A stretch of 49,396 nucleotides of DNA from Nocardia sp. (GTDB taxonomy: Bacteria; Actinomycetota; Actinomycetes; Mycobacteriales; Mycobacteriaceae). Below the pieces are notes generated by a model. The model saw only the letters and a list, made by a program, of their open reading frames with translations, was not told the origin of the DNA and did no database searches. Below, one piece after another: positions 23,930-32,807 of the stretch. Positions within the stretch are counted from its first letter, which is position 1. Each line of letters begins with the position of its first letter. The DNA is taken from the NCBI RefSeq assembly GCF_025465275.1, contig NZ_JAODNK010000004.1, positions 1 through 49,396 of the forward strand, in the 5' to 3' direction. Position numbers and translations under genes: made by a program.

Positions 23930-24984
23930 CGTGTCCCTCCCGGTACGAGTGGCTGCTGCCCGAGCAGCGGCACGAACAAGCCGGGCATGTTCTGCACGAT
24001 CACCTCGACATTCAGGGCGGGGCCATCCGGGGTGTCGGTGAACATGCGGTCGAGCCGATCGATCAGCTCGGTCAGCTGCGCCCGCGAGGTGGCCGGAGTG
24101 GGAACTGCGGCGGCCACGGCCTGCATCAGCGGCACGAGACTGTCGGTGGTGTCGTGCAGGTAAGTACCGACGATATTCATCGATCCGGCGATGGCGGGGA
24201 ACAGCCCGTTGGCCTGCATATCGATGCTCTCGTCGTAAAAAGCCCGATCGGTTTTGAAGATGTCGATATCGAGCACGCTCTTCATCAGGAACACGATGGC
24301 CGACGAGAATTGCCCGATCCCGCCGATCAGCGATCCGTACTGGTCGATCAGATAGGACGGCAGGTAGCGCTGGGTATCGGAGACGGTCTGGGACAGTGTC
24401 ACGACCGACTGCAGGAAGGGTGTGAATCGCTTCAGGTCGCCGCTGGCGGTGGTCAGCAGCTCGGTCAGCTGGGGCGTGAGCACCTTGCTGGTGGTGTCGG
24501 ACAGCATGCGCAGCAGTCGCTCGAGAGTCAGGTCGGTCACCCGGCCGGAAGCACTCCCCGTGAGATCGACGATCGCGCCGTCGCGCAGCGGATTACCCGA
24601 CCCTGCCTGTTTCAGGATCAGGGCGGTGATGCCGAACAGATTCGCCGGGGCGTAGTCGACATCGAAATGATCGGTCAGTCCGGCCGTCTGCGCACGATCG
24701 AGCTCGAGGGTGATGTCCTGCTGGCGGCCCTGCTCGATACTGGCTATCCGGACGACCGTGCCGACCTGCACCCCATCGAGTTGCACCTCGGTGCCGCCGG
24801 AGATTCCCGCGGCGGTCTGCTCGGTGCGCAGCCGGATCCGCAGCCGGTCGCCGGCCGAGGGACCCGGGATCACGTTCATCGCGATCGCGATCACCACGGC
24901 GACGGCGACAATGACGGTGCCGACGATCCGCGCACCGCGAGCACTGACCGCGGTACCGGGCATGGTGTAGTTGCGCATTCCCAT
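23926..24984 (-). CDS. mceA: MceA-type substrate-binding protein
   Basis: 352 residues from ATG 24984 (GTG 24987 is equally possible; both overlap the yrbEB stop). Membrane segment: IVGTVIVAVAVVIAIAMNVI. MCE domain: GISGGTEVQLDGVQVGTVVR and ANLFGITALILKQAGSGNPL. The helical tail reads LPSYLIDQYGSLIGGIGQF. First of the six Mce subunits in the operon. Confidence 0.92.
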   Translation of the reverse strand: MGMRNYTMPGTAVSARGARIVGTVIVAVAVVIAIAMNVIPGPSAGDRLRIRLRTEQTAAGISGGTEVQLDGVQVGTVVRIASIEQGRQQDITLELDRAQTAGLTDHFDVDYAPANLFGITALILKQAGSGNPLRDGAIVDLTGSASGRVTDLTLERLLRMLSDTTSKVLTPQLTELLTTASGDLKRFTPFLQSVVTLSQTVSDTQRYLPSYLIDQYGSLIGGIGQFSSAIVFLMKSVLDIDIFKTDRAFYDESIDMQANGLFPAIAGSMNIVGTYLHDTTDSLVPLMQAVAAAVPTPATSRAQLTELIDRLDRMFTDTPDGPALNVEVIVQNMPGLFVPLLGQQPLVPGGTR

Positions 24985-25850
24985 CACCCGGGAAACTTGA
25001 TCGCGGAGTTGACGCCCCACAGCACGAGGGTCAGCACCATGTCCAGAATGATGATGGTCACGAAACTCGCACGGACCGCGCGTCCGGAGGCAATGCCGAC
25101 TCCCTCGGGTCCACCCGAGGCGAAAAAGCCGTAGTAGCAATGGATCAGGATCACCGCAATCCCGAATACCAGGATCTTCACCACCGACGCCAGCAGGTCG
25201 TAACCGCTGGTGAACTGGAAGAAGTAATGGTCGTAGACGCCGGACGCTTCGCCGTGCAGCACGACCACGACCGTCGAACTGGCGAAGTAACTCAAGATCA
25301 GCGCGATCACGAAGGTCGGCACGATGGCGACGGCGCCGGCGATGATTCTGGTGGTGACGACGAACGGCACCGAGCGCAAACCGAGCGATTCGATCGCGTC
25401 GATCTCCTCGGAGATCCGCATGGCGCCGATCTCCGCAGTCATCCGGCAACCGGCCTGCGCGGCGAATCCGATCGCCGCGACGATCGGCGCGAGTTCACGG
25501 GTATTGGCGAACGCCGATACCACGCCCGTCACCGGGCCGAGGCCGATCATGTTCAGTGTCGCGAAGGTCTGGATGCCGATCCCGGCGCCCATCGCGACGC
25601 CGAGGATCACCAGCACCGGGACCGTGCCGCCGCCGACGATAATCGAGCCGCGACCCCAGGTCATGTCGGTGATCGTGCGCAGGGTTTGCGCACGATACCG
25701 GCGCACCGCGAACGGCACCGAGGACAGCGCCTCCCAGATGAACGCCGTGACGAATCCCAGGGATTCGAACGGCGTCCACAGGCGGGAACGCTCGCGGGCC
25801 AGGCGGTAGACCCAGCGCAGGCCGCGCGGGGAGTAGGGCGTAGCCGTCAT
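24984..25850 (-). CDS. yrbEB: YrbEB permease (MlaE family)
   Basis: 288 residues with several membrane segments (FVIALILSYFASSTVVVVL, VVKILVFGIAVILIHCYYGF) and the conserved permease block RISEEIDAIESLGLRSVPFV. YrbEA and YrbEB form the membrane channel of the Mce importer and are driven by an MceG ATPase, which is not encoded in this window. The start (ATG 25850 or GTG 25853) overlaps the yrbEA stop; a frame to 26054 is overlap only. Confidence 0.92.
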   Translation of the reverse strand: MTATPYSPRGLRWVYRLARERSRLWTPFESLGFVTAFIWEALSSVPFAVRRYRAQTLRTITDMTWGRGSIIVGGGTVPVLVILGVAMGAGIGIQTFATLNMIGLGPVTGVVSAFANTRELAPIVAAIGFAAQAGCRMTAEIGAMRISEEIDAIESLGLRSVPFVVTTRIIAGAVAIVPTFVIALILSYFASSTVVVVLHGEASGVYDHYFFQFTSGYDLLASVVKILVFGIAVILIHCYYGFFASGGPEGVGIASGRAVRASFVTIIILDMVLTLVLWGVNSAIKFPG

Positions 25851-26704
25851 CACGCCACCCGCACCGGCAGGAACATGGTCACGATCTGCGTGATGACCAG
25901 GTTGACGACGATGATCCCGGCGACCGACAGCACCACGGCGGCATTGACGCCGTCGGCCACCCCGCGCGGGCCGCCCTTGGCCTCGAGCCCGCGCTGGCAC
26001 GCCACGATCACCACGATGAAGCCGAACAGCATCGCCTTCACCAGCGAAATCCACAGGTCGGTGAGCGCGGTGAAGGAGCCGAAGGTCGCCCAGTAACTTC
26101 CCGGCGTGACATGCTCGGGCCCGATGGCGATCACGTAGCCGGCGACGATGCCGACGAAAATAATCAGAATATTGAGCAGCGGGGCGATGATCAGCATCGC
26201 GGCCGCCCGCGGGATGGCCAGCCTGTGCACCGGACTGATGCCCATGGTGCGCAGTGCGTCGATCTCGTCCCGGATCGTCCGGGCCCCGAGATCTGCGGCG
26301 ATCGCCGAAGCGCCGGCGCCGCCGAGCAGCAGTCCGGTCGCCATCGGCGCACCCTGCTGAATGACGCCGAGCCCGCTGGCCGCGCCGATCAGCGAGTCCG
26401 CGCCGAGCTGGTGAATCAGGTTACCGACCTGTACCGAGACGACAACGCCGAACGGCACGGCCATGAGGATCGCCGGAATTGCCGTGACCGTGACGAGATA
26501 CCAAGCCTGACAAGCCATTTCCCGCCACTGGAACTTGCCGGTGACCATATCGGCCACACCGCCGCGGACCACCTCCAGCGCCATATCGACCACGCGGCCG
26601 AAGGTGCGCAGCGCGGAAAGTGTTGTGTCCGAGACATTTTGCCGAACTATCCGGGCTGCCGAACTGGTCTCGGGTGGTGGATCGACGTCTATGCGTATGG
26701 CCAC
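25850..26704 (-). CDS. yrbEA: YrbEA permease (MlaE family)
   Basis: 284 residues from GTG 26704, with GGGAGG upstream. Membrane segments include VTAIPAILMAVPFGVVVSV and AAMLIIAPLLNILIIFVGIV; the permease block reads TIRDEIDALRTMGISPVHRL. First gene of the operon yrbEAB-mceABCDEF-mas-mas, which runs without a real gap to 17588. It faces the divergent P450-fusion gene across the 396-bp regulatory region. Confidence 0.93.
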   Translation of the reverse strand: MAIRIDVDPPPETSSAARIVRQNVSDTTLSALRTFGRVVDMALEVVRGGVADMVTGKFQWREMACQAWYLVTVTAIPAILMAVPFGVVVSVQVGNLIHQLGADSLIGAASGLGVIQQGAPMATGLLLGGAGASAIAADLGARTIRDEIDALRTMGISPVHRLAIPRAAAMLIIAPLLNILIIFVGIVAGYVIAIGPEHVTPGSYWATFGSFTALTDLWISLVKAMLFGFIVVIVACQRGLEAKGGPRGVADGVNAAVVLSVAGIIVVNLVITQIVTMFLPVRVA

Positions 26705-27100
26705 TGCTGTGTGACCTCCCTCGTGTGAAGCTGGGGCGAATCCGCGCCGTACAGCACCTGCGTGCAGCCGGACCGCACGCCGGGCGGCAGGTCAACTCAC
26801 GGCGGTAAATCTGGGTTCCGTCGGTATCTGATACCGATGGGTGTGAAGTGTGCTCCCAGTCACAACCAAAGGTCAAGAGGGCGATGGCATTTCAATCGCC
26901 AACGGCCGCACGGTCACTCATTTACGGCGCTACCACACGCTTGACGCCGTTGGCTTCGAGGAGCAATATCTGACCATAGGTATCTGATACCCCTGGTAGC
27001 AAAACTCGCGCCGGACCCCGGTCCGCGGGCTGAGCTCGCTGCCACCATCAGTGACACATTTGAATAACTTTGTCACACTGCCCCACGGAAGGACGGCGCC
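26705..27100. promoter_or_regulatory. Divergent mce / P450-fusion promoter region with twin operators
   Basis: No gene in these 396 bp. Site 1 (26821-26837) is a 17-bp perfect dyad TCGGTATC-T-GATACCGA. Site 2 (26973-26997) has the same core GGTATC-T-GATACC flanked by matching ACCA and TGGT two bases out. The centres are 156 bp apart. A half-like copy (AATATCTGACC) lies just left of site 2, and GGCGAT-N9-ATCGCC lies at 26880-26900. The strong symmetry and repetition point to one TetR-type repressor acting on both directions. The TetR gene at 29502, just downstream of the P450 gene, is the first candidate. Confidence 0.75.
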
Positions 27101-29458
27101 ATGACCACATTCGACGGTGCCAAATTCGACAGCGACATCCGGGAAGCACTACCCATGCCGGTGGGCGATGACGATATCTCGCAGGATTCACCGCGACTCG
27201 GGCCCAATACTCTGACCTGGAAGTTCTACGGCGACATCCGCGGCCTGTTCAGCTACCAGCGGGTCGCCGGGACGGAAAACTGCATCGAGCAGTTGGGCAA
27301 GGCGGTGGAGGACCACTCGGAGTTCTTCGCCGACACCATCGGCCGGGGCCGGCGCACCGGGCCACCGATCATGCAGACGGTCTACTCCGCGGACCCGTTC
27401 TACTGGGGCCGTACGGTCCGCGACTTCCACCGGCCGATCAAGGGCACGATCAGCGACGGATCGCGTTACCACGCAATGAATCCGGAGCTGTTCTACTGGG
27501 CGCACGCCACCTTCGTCGACCAGGTGCTCTACATTACCGACACCTTCATCCGGCGGCTGTCCTACGAGGAGAAGGTGCAGATCTTCGAGGAGGGCAAGGT
27601 CTGGTTCTCGCTGTACGGCATCAGCGATCGCGGCCAGCCGAAGACCTACGAGGAATTCCTCTCCTACTGGGACACGATGCTGGACAAGTTCGTGCCGACC
27701 AAGACGATTCGATACGCCACGGGCTACCTCCGCAAGGGCATACCCCGGCCGCAGCAGATACCGGTACCCGTCTGGACGGTGCTGGCTCCGCCACTCAATG
27801 CGGCCGCGCGCCTGATCGTCGTCGGAACATTGCCGCAGCAGATGCGTGACGTCTGCGGCCTGGAGTGGGATGAGAAGCAGGAGAAGCGTTTTCAGCGCTT
27901 CGCCGCCACCGTGCGCACGCTGAACCCGCTGTTCAACCGGCTGCCGATCCGCTTTCTCTTTACGCCGTGGGCGGCCGAGGCGTGGGAGCGGACGGGTGTG
28001 GATCCGCGAAAGTTCTACAACGGCAAGGGAAACGACCTACCGCCGGCGCTGCCGTCGGGCAACAGGACGACACCGAAGGCCGACAAGGCGAAACCGCGGA
28101 GTGCCGGGACCGTATCCGGCCGGATACTGGCGAGCCCGCCACCGGGCAGCGGATTGAAGCCGATCTACGGCGGCTTTCCGTCGCTGCATCAGCTGTGGTG
28201 GATGCGCCGAGATCCCCGGCGGACGATCGAGCCACGGCGCGAGAAATTCGGCGATATCACTTACAACATCACTCCGATCGGCAAGTTCGTGGATACGTTG
28301 TCCGCGCCCGCGGCCGAGGCAGTGGCGTTGAACAAGGACAAGGCCTTCGCTTCCGCGCCCGCGTGGGGCTTCATGATCGGCAAATTCTTCCGCCGCGGCC
28401 TCCTGCTCATGGACTTCGAAGAACACCGCTACCACCGACTCGTCCTGCAACAGGCCTTCACCACCGACCGCCTCAAGGGCTACCTGGAACAGATGCAGCC
28501 CCTGATCCAGCAGCGCGTCGCCGCATTCCCCGAAGGCGACAACATCCGGCTGCTCGACGAATTCAAGAAGCTCACCCTGGATGTGGCGCTGGAGATCTTC
28601 CTCGGCCTGAAACTCTCCCGCGAGGAAGCCGACCGAATCAACAAAGCCTTCATCGACTGCGTCGACGCCGGCATGGCACTGATCCGATACGACATGCCGG
28701 GCACTCGCTGGTCACGCGGCCTGGCCGGTCGAAAAGTGCTGGAAGAGTTCATGTATCAGCACCTGCCCGCCAAACGCGCACAGCAGACACCGGACCTGTT
28801 CTCCACCCTGTGCCACATCAGCTCCGACGAAGGCCACACCTTCACCGACGAAGACGTCGTCAACCACATGATCTTCCTACTCATGGCCGCACACGACACC
28901 TCCACCATCACCATGACGACGATGTCCTATTACCTTTCGCGGCACCTCGAATGGCAGAGCCGGGCCCGCGCGCAGTCCCGGGAGCTGCCGGCCGACGTCA
29001 CTTACGACAACTTGTCGCAGTTCACGGTGCTGGACAAGGTCATGAAGGAGGCACTGCGGCTGAATGCTCCGGTGCCCGGATTGGTCCGCGAGGCGGTCAA
29101 GGACACCGAGATCGACGGGTACTTCGTGCCGAAGGGCACCCGTGTCGGCGCATTGGCCATGACCAATCACTTCAATCCGGAGCTGTGGACGAACCCCCGG
29201 AAGTTCGATCCGGACCGGTTCTCCCCCGAACGCGCCGAAGACAAGTCGCACAAGTTCGCCTGGATGCCCTTCGGCGGCGGCGTGCACAAATGCATCGGCC
29301 TGTACTTCGCGCAGCTGGAAATCAAAACGATCATGCACAACCTGCTGCTGACCAAGCAGTGGACGGTGCCGCCGCGCTACCGGTGGGAGCTCGACTACAG
29401 CACCCTGCCGGTCCCGAAGGACGGCCTACCCGTTCGACTGATGCCGTATACCAAGTGA
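27101..29458 (+). CDS. DUF2236 (MpaB/Lcp-like) - cytochrome P450 fusion
   Basis: 785 residues in two enzymatic parts. Residues about 35-300 look like DUF2236, the family of latex-clearing protein and MpaB-type oxygenases: RDFHRPIKG (His110), ELFYWAHATFVDQVL (His135, a possible haem ligand by analogy with Lcp) and LPQQMRDVCGLEWDE. A low-complexity linker (about 318-352) joins it to a complete P450: I-helix AAHDTS (596-601), ExxR EALR (650-653) and haem-binding FGGGVHKCIG with Cys731. One uninterrupted frame, ATG 27101 after GGAAGGACGG, no frameshift. It diverges from the mce operon over shared operators, so it probably oxidises a lipid that Mce brings in. Substrate unknown; the redox partner is not encoded nearby. 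Confidence 0.85.
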   Translation: MTTFDGAKFDSDIREALPMPVGDDDISQDSPRLGPNTLTWKFYGDIRGLFSYQRVAGTENCIEQLGKAVEDHSEFFADTIGRGRRTGPPIMQTVYSADPFYWGRTVRDFHRPIKGTISDGSRYHAMNPELFYWAHATFVDQVLYITDTFIRRLSYEEKVQIFEEGKVWFSLYGISDRGQPKTYEEFLSYWDTMLDKFVPTKTIRYATGYLRKGIPRPQQIPVPVWTVLAPPLNAAARLIVVGTLPQQMRDVCGLEWDEKQEKRFQRFAATVRTLNPLFNRLPIRFLFTPWAAEAWERTGVDPRKFYNGKGNDLPPALPSGNRTTPKADKAKPRSAGTVSGRILASPPPGSGLKPIYGGFPSLHQLWWMRRDPRRTIEPRREKFGDITYNITPIGKFVDTLSAPAAEAVALNKDKAFASAPAWGFMIGKFFRRGLLLMDFEEHRYHRLVLQQAFTTDRLKGYLEQMQPLIQQRVAAFPEGDNIRLLDEFKKLTLDVALEIFLGLKLSREEADRINKAFIDCVDAGMALIRYDMPGTRWSRGLAGRKVLEEFMYQHLPAKRAQQTPDLFSTLCHISSDEGHTFTDEDVVNHMIFLLMAAHDTSTITMTTMSYYLSRHLEWQSRARAQSRELPADVTYDNLSQFTVLDKVMKEALRLNAPVPGLVREAVKDTEIDGYFVPKGTRVGALAMTNHFNPELWTNPRKFDPDRFSPERAEDKSHKFAWMPFGGGVHKCIGLYFAQLEIKTIMHNLLLTKQWTVPPRYRWELDYSTLPVPKDGLPVRLMPYTK

Positions 29459-29501
29459 GCGGTGCCGGGGTCCGAAGCGATTTGCTGGCAAAATAGGCGG
29501 C

Positions 29502-30176
29502 ATGTCTATTGCCCCGGCGAGATCCGGCCCCGGGCGTCCGCCGGACCCCGACCTCGAATCCCGGGTCTTCGCCGCGACGCTGGACCTATATGCCGAGGTC
29601 GGCTGGGCCCGGTTCAGCCTGGATATCGTGGCCCGCCGCGCCCGAGTGGGCAAGGCCGCGCTCTACAGCCGGTGGGGCAGCAAGGAAAAGCTGATCGTGG
29701 CCGCCCTCGCCCAACGCTACGAGGACAAGCCGCACCCCGACGTGAAGATCGGATCGGTGCGTTCGGAACTGATCATCATGGCCAGGCTCATACTCGACGA
29801 TCTGCTCGCTCCCGACAGTTTGGTGGTACTGCGCGCCATGGTCGAGGCGCGGGTCTATCCCGAAGTGTTCGGCCGCGAGATGGAACGAATGGGCCGGCGG
29901 CGCACCGAGGTCGGCCGGTCCATCGTGCTGCGCGCCATCGCCCGCGGCGAGCTTCCCCAGGGCACCTCGCCGGCCCTCATCCTCGACGCGGTGGGCGGAA
30001 TCCTCACCAACCACGTGCTGTCGACGCCGGCCGATAAACTGCCCGCCCTCGCGGACACGCGCGACACCTACACCGAACGCATCGTCGACTTCGTCCTCAC
30101 CGGCGCGCACTACCGCCCGATCGACATCGATTCCCGGACAACGGCTCCCGCTATCGCACCGCCCCGCGGCGACTGA
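29502..30176 (+). CDS. TetR-family transcriptional regulator
   Basis: 224 residues; leader SGPGRPPDPDLESRVF, HTH VGWARFSLDIVARRARVGKA-ALYSRWGSKEKLI. The C-terminal domain resembles TetR_C regulators found beside lipid-oxidation genes. It starts 43 bp after the P450-fusion stop, likely in the same transcript, and is the prime candidate for binding the twin GGTATC sites upstream. Ends just before a bidirectional hairpin. Confidence 0.9.
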   Translation: MSIAPARSGPGRPPDPDLESRVFAATLDLYAEVGWARFSLDIVARRARVGKAALYSRWGSKEKLIVAALAQRYEDKPHPDVKIGSVRSELIIMARLILDDLLAPDSLVVLRAMVEARVYPEVFGREMERMGRRRTEVGRSIVLRAIARGELPQGTSPALILDAVGGILTNHVLSTPADKLPALADTRDTYTERIVDFVLTGAHYRPIDIDSRTTAPAIAPPRGD

Positions 30177-30191
30177 CGACAGCGGCACGCG

Positions 30192-30216
30192 CGGCGGCGC
30201 TGCTGAAGCGCCGCCG
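30192..30216. terminator. Bidirectional hairpin terminator
   Basis: CGGCGGCGCT and AGCGCCGCCG form a perfect 10-bp stem around GCTGA. It occupies the 45-bp gap between the convergent TetR (stop 30176) and SnoaL-like (stop 30222) genes. Confidence 0.8.
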
Positions 30217-30221
30217 AGTAT

Positions 30222-30611
30222 TCAGGCGGGCGGAATGGTGAATTCGTTCACCAGGGACGTGATCAGTCCATCCGCGTTCACTTCGGCGGTCTCGACTCCT
30301 GCGACGGCGCTGACCCGGCCATCGATGGTGTGGAACGAGGCGGCCCACGCGGCGCGCAAGGTGCCGTCCGGGTTGACCGTGGTCCGCCAGACGTGCTTCA
30401 CCTCGGAGAACGCACCGACGAACCGGCGATAGAAGTCGACGATCGCGGCGCGGCCGACGACCGGTGCTCCATGGAGGTCCACCGACGCGTTCGGCGCGAA
30501 GATGTTCGCGAGTTCGGTCTCCAGAATCGAGGGGTCGAGGATTACCCGGTCGGCCAGGCCGACATAGCGGTCGAGAACCGTGGTCGGTGGCGTGGACATA
30601 CCGATCCTCAT
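30222..30611 (-). CDS. SnoaL-like / NTF2-fold protein
   Basis: 129 residues of the NTF2-like type: YVGLADRVILDPSILETELA, FAPNASVDLHGAPVVGRAAI, FYRRFVGAFSEVKHVWRTTV, DGLITSLVNEF. Such small cone-shaped proteins act as isomerases, cyclases or binding proteins for hydrophobic ligands. The start ATG 30611 overlaps the stop of the FAD monooxygenase (ATGA), so the two work together and perhaps on the same molecule; ATG 30599 is a possible alternative. Confidence 0.8.
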   Translation of the reverse strand: MRIGMSTPPTTVLDRYVGLADRVILDPSILETELANIFAPNASVDLHGAPVVGRAAIVDFYRRFVGAFSEVKHVWRTTVNPDGTLRAAWAASFHTIDGRVSAVAGVETAEVNADGLITSLVNEFTIPPA

Positions 30612-31801
30612 CTGTGACTCCTGCGCACGGCGCGTGCGATCGCTGCGGTCGCCGGACTGGCGGCGACCCTGATGAGGGTGCTGCGCGCGACCCTGCCGAA
30701 ACGGTTGGCGGGCATGAAGAAATGGCGCATCAGCAGCGCGCCGCGCTGCTGACCGGTGATGAAGGGACGCAGCTGCTGCTCCCAGTCGCCGAGCACGGCG
30801 GCAATATTGCCGGGCCGCTCGGCCAGCAGACGGCCCAGCAGCTCGCCGCCCGCGATGCCCATACCGGAGCCCTGGCCGGAGTGCGAGGTCATGCACCATG
30901 CGGAGTCGCCGACGAGCACGACCCGCCCCTCGCTCCAGCGGTTGATCTTGATCTGGCTGACCATGTCGAAGAACGTCGATTCCGCCGAGTCCAGCGAGTC
31001 CAGCATGGCGGGCACGTGGGTTCCCCCGAAGTCACCGAACGCCGCCCGCAACGCCTCGGCAGGTTCCTTGCGAACCTCCGCGGCCGGCCACGCGGTGCGA
31101 TAGAGCAGGAAGGCGACCGGCGGATGATCACGGAAGCTGGTCAACCATGCCGAACGCCCAGCGTCCGATGCCACGATCGAATCGCCCGGGTTCAGCCCGC
31201 GCAGCTGACCGTCCATCGCGAAGGCGGCCAGGACATGATCGAAGTCCCTCCGATAGAGATCCTCGGGACCGAAAACCAGCGAACGCACCGTAGAATGGGT
31301 GCCGTCCGCGCCGACCAGCAGGTCCGCCGTCTCCACAGTCCCGTCGTCGAGGGTGGCGACGACGGTGTCGCGGTTCTGGGTGATGGCTACGGGCCGGGTG
31401 CCGAACCGGATCTCCACAATGCCCCGGACAGCCTCGTACAGCACGCGCTCGAGATCGCTGCGCAGCAGTATCCGCATCGGCGTGCCGTCGCCGCGCCCAG
31501 GCAGCGGCAGTCCGGGGGTGACGCGGCCCCTGCGATCCACCTCGTACATGCGGCCGGCGGGGTCACGCCGGTCCGGGATCGCGTCGAGGATGCCCAGCGA
31601 CTCGGCGGCCGTGTAGCCGGGACCGGCGAAACGGACGAAGTACCCGCTGGTGCGGCGCTGCGCGGACCGTTCGATGATCACCGGCTCCCAGCCGATCCGA
31701 TGCAGGCTCAGCGCGGTGGCCATGCCGGAGATGCCGGCGCCGATGATCAGCACGCGCTTGCCCGCGGTGGGTTTCGATGACGTCGACCTCGATGAGCTCA
31801 T
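30608..31801 (-). CDS. FAD-dependent monooxygenase (TetX/PHBH-like)
   Basis: 397 residues: GxGxxG FAD motif (VLIIGAGISGMATALSL), FVRFAGPGY, RSDLERVL, LLVGADGTHSTVR and the second FAD motif VVLVGDSAWCMTSHSGQGSG. This is a class A flavin hydroxylase, in the group containing TetX and many aromatic or polyketide hydroxylases. Target unknown. Coupled to the SnoaL-like gene and divergent from the TetR at 31882, with an operator between them. The basic C-terminus (RAVRRSHR) is unremarkable. Confidence 0.88.
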   Translation of the reverse strand: MSSSRSTSSKPTAGKRVLIIGAGISGMATALSLHRIGWEPVIIERSAQRRTSGYFVRFAGPGYTAAESLGILDAIPDRRDPAGRMYEVDRRGRVTPGLPLPGRGDGTPMRILLRSDLERVLYEAVRGIVEIRFGTRPVAITQNRDTVVATLDDGTVETADLLVGADGTHSTVRSLVFGPEDLYRRDFDHVLAAFAMDGQLRGLNPGDSIVASDAGRSAWLTSFRDHPPVAFLLYRTAWPAAEVRKEPAEALRAAFGDFGGTHVPAMLDSLDSAESTFFDMVSQIKINRWSEGRVVLVGDSAWCMTSHSGQGSGMGIAGGELLGRLLAERPGNIAAVLGDWEQQLRPFITGQQRGALLMRHFFMPANRFGRVARSTLIRVAASPATAAIARAVRRSHR

Positions 31802-31823
31802 TGCCCGATCGTACGTGCCAGAG

Positions 31824-31860
31824 AACTATGTGACCAGATTAGCAATTGGGTCAGATAGTT
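31824..31860. promoter_or_regulatory. Inverted-repeat operator between FAD monooxygenase and TetR
   Basis: AACTATGTGACC (31824-31835) and GGTCAGATAGTT (31849-31860) pair at 11 of 12 positions around a 13-bp spacer. It fills nearly half of the 80-bp divergent gap, so binding would block both promoters. Confidence 0.7.
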
Positions 31861-31881
31861 TCGATATGGGATCCTGCTGTC

Positions 31882-32598
31882 ATGACCGCACACCATGCCT
31901 CGGGCGCCGAACGATCCGCCGCGGAGTCCGATCGGGCCGAGCGCATCCTCGCCGCAGCGCACGAACTGCTGCTTTCCTGGGGTTACAAGCGGGTCACCAT
32001 CGACGACATCGCCCGGCACGCGCGTGTCGGAAAGGGCACCGTCTATCTGCATTGGAAGACGAAGGAGCAGTTGTTCACCACGTTGCTGCAGCGAGAGTGC
32101 GCGACCCAGCTCGATGATCTGATCGACGGCATCCGTCGCGATCCCACCCTCGCGTTGCCGCACAACCTGTTTCGAGATCTCTTTCTCGGCCGCCGCCGCA
32201 ACCCGCTGGCGCGCGCGATCCACGAGGGGAACAGCGAGGTCCTGGGAGCATTGGCCGTCGCACCCAACGGGCAGCCGGTGACCGAAGTACTCGGTGTACC
32301 CACCACACTCGCCGACCTGGTCGCCACCCTGCGCCGGCACCGGCTCCTGGTCGACGACGGGCCCGAATCGGATCAGGTGTACGCCATCGACGCGATCATC
32401 ACCGGCTTCTTCCTCGGCGGCAACGCCGTCTCACCTGAGCACACCCCCGATCCGGCACGACAGGCGGATCTGCTGGCTACCGCCATCCACCGCACGTTCG
32501 AACCCGAGACCGCGCCGGACACCGGTACGTCAGCGGCCGCCGCCCGTGCGGTCATCGCCGACCTCGACCGCGCCCGCGACCGTCTGACCGGCGAGTAG
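31882..32598 (+). CDS. TetR-family transcriptional regulator
   Basis: 238 residues from ATG 31882; a TTG at 31846 would include part of the operator and is rejected. HTH: RILAAAHELLLSWGYKRVTI, ARVGKGTVYLHWKTKEQLF. Long C-terminal domain with a variable tail (TSAAAARAVIADLDRARD). Divergent from the FAD monooxygenase/SnoaL pair, which it probably represses. Confidence 0.9.
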   Translation: MTAHHASGAERSAAESDRAERILAAAHELLLSWGYKRVTIDDIARHARVGKGTVYLHWKTKEQLFTTLLQRECATQLDDLIDGIRRDPTLALPHNLFRDLFLGRRRNPLARAIHEGNSEVLGALAVAPNGQPVTEVLGVPTTLADLVATLRRHRLLVDDGPESDQVYAIDAIITGFFLGGNAVSPEHTPDPARQADLLATAIHRTFEPETAPDTGTSAAAARAVIADLDRARDRLTGE

Positions 32599-32737
32599 CC
32601 AGCCATCCGACTGCACGATCCCCACTGATCGACGGCCACTCTCCCCCAACGCATTACGCCACACGGCAATCGATCCCGCCATGTTCGGCGGCACCCCTTG
32701 CCTCGGCGGGAAACAGCTTCTACCGTATCAATTATCG

Positions 32738-32750
32738 GACGATCATCGTC
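32738..32750. promoter_or_regulatory. Inverted repeat upstream of aldehyde dehydrogenase
   Basis: GACGAT-C-ATCGTC with perfect 6-bp arms, 57 bp before the ALDH ATG and in the only AT-rich part of the 209-bp gap. Probably an operator or activator site. The core GACGAT is unlike the other operators in the window. Confidence 0.5.
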
Positions 32751-32807
32751 TGAAAGATCAAGAGCTGTGCGAAAGTCCCGGCTCGGCGCTCAGTGAGGAG
32801 CGGACCA

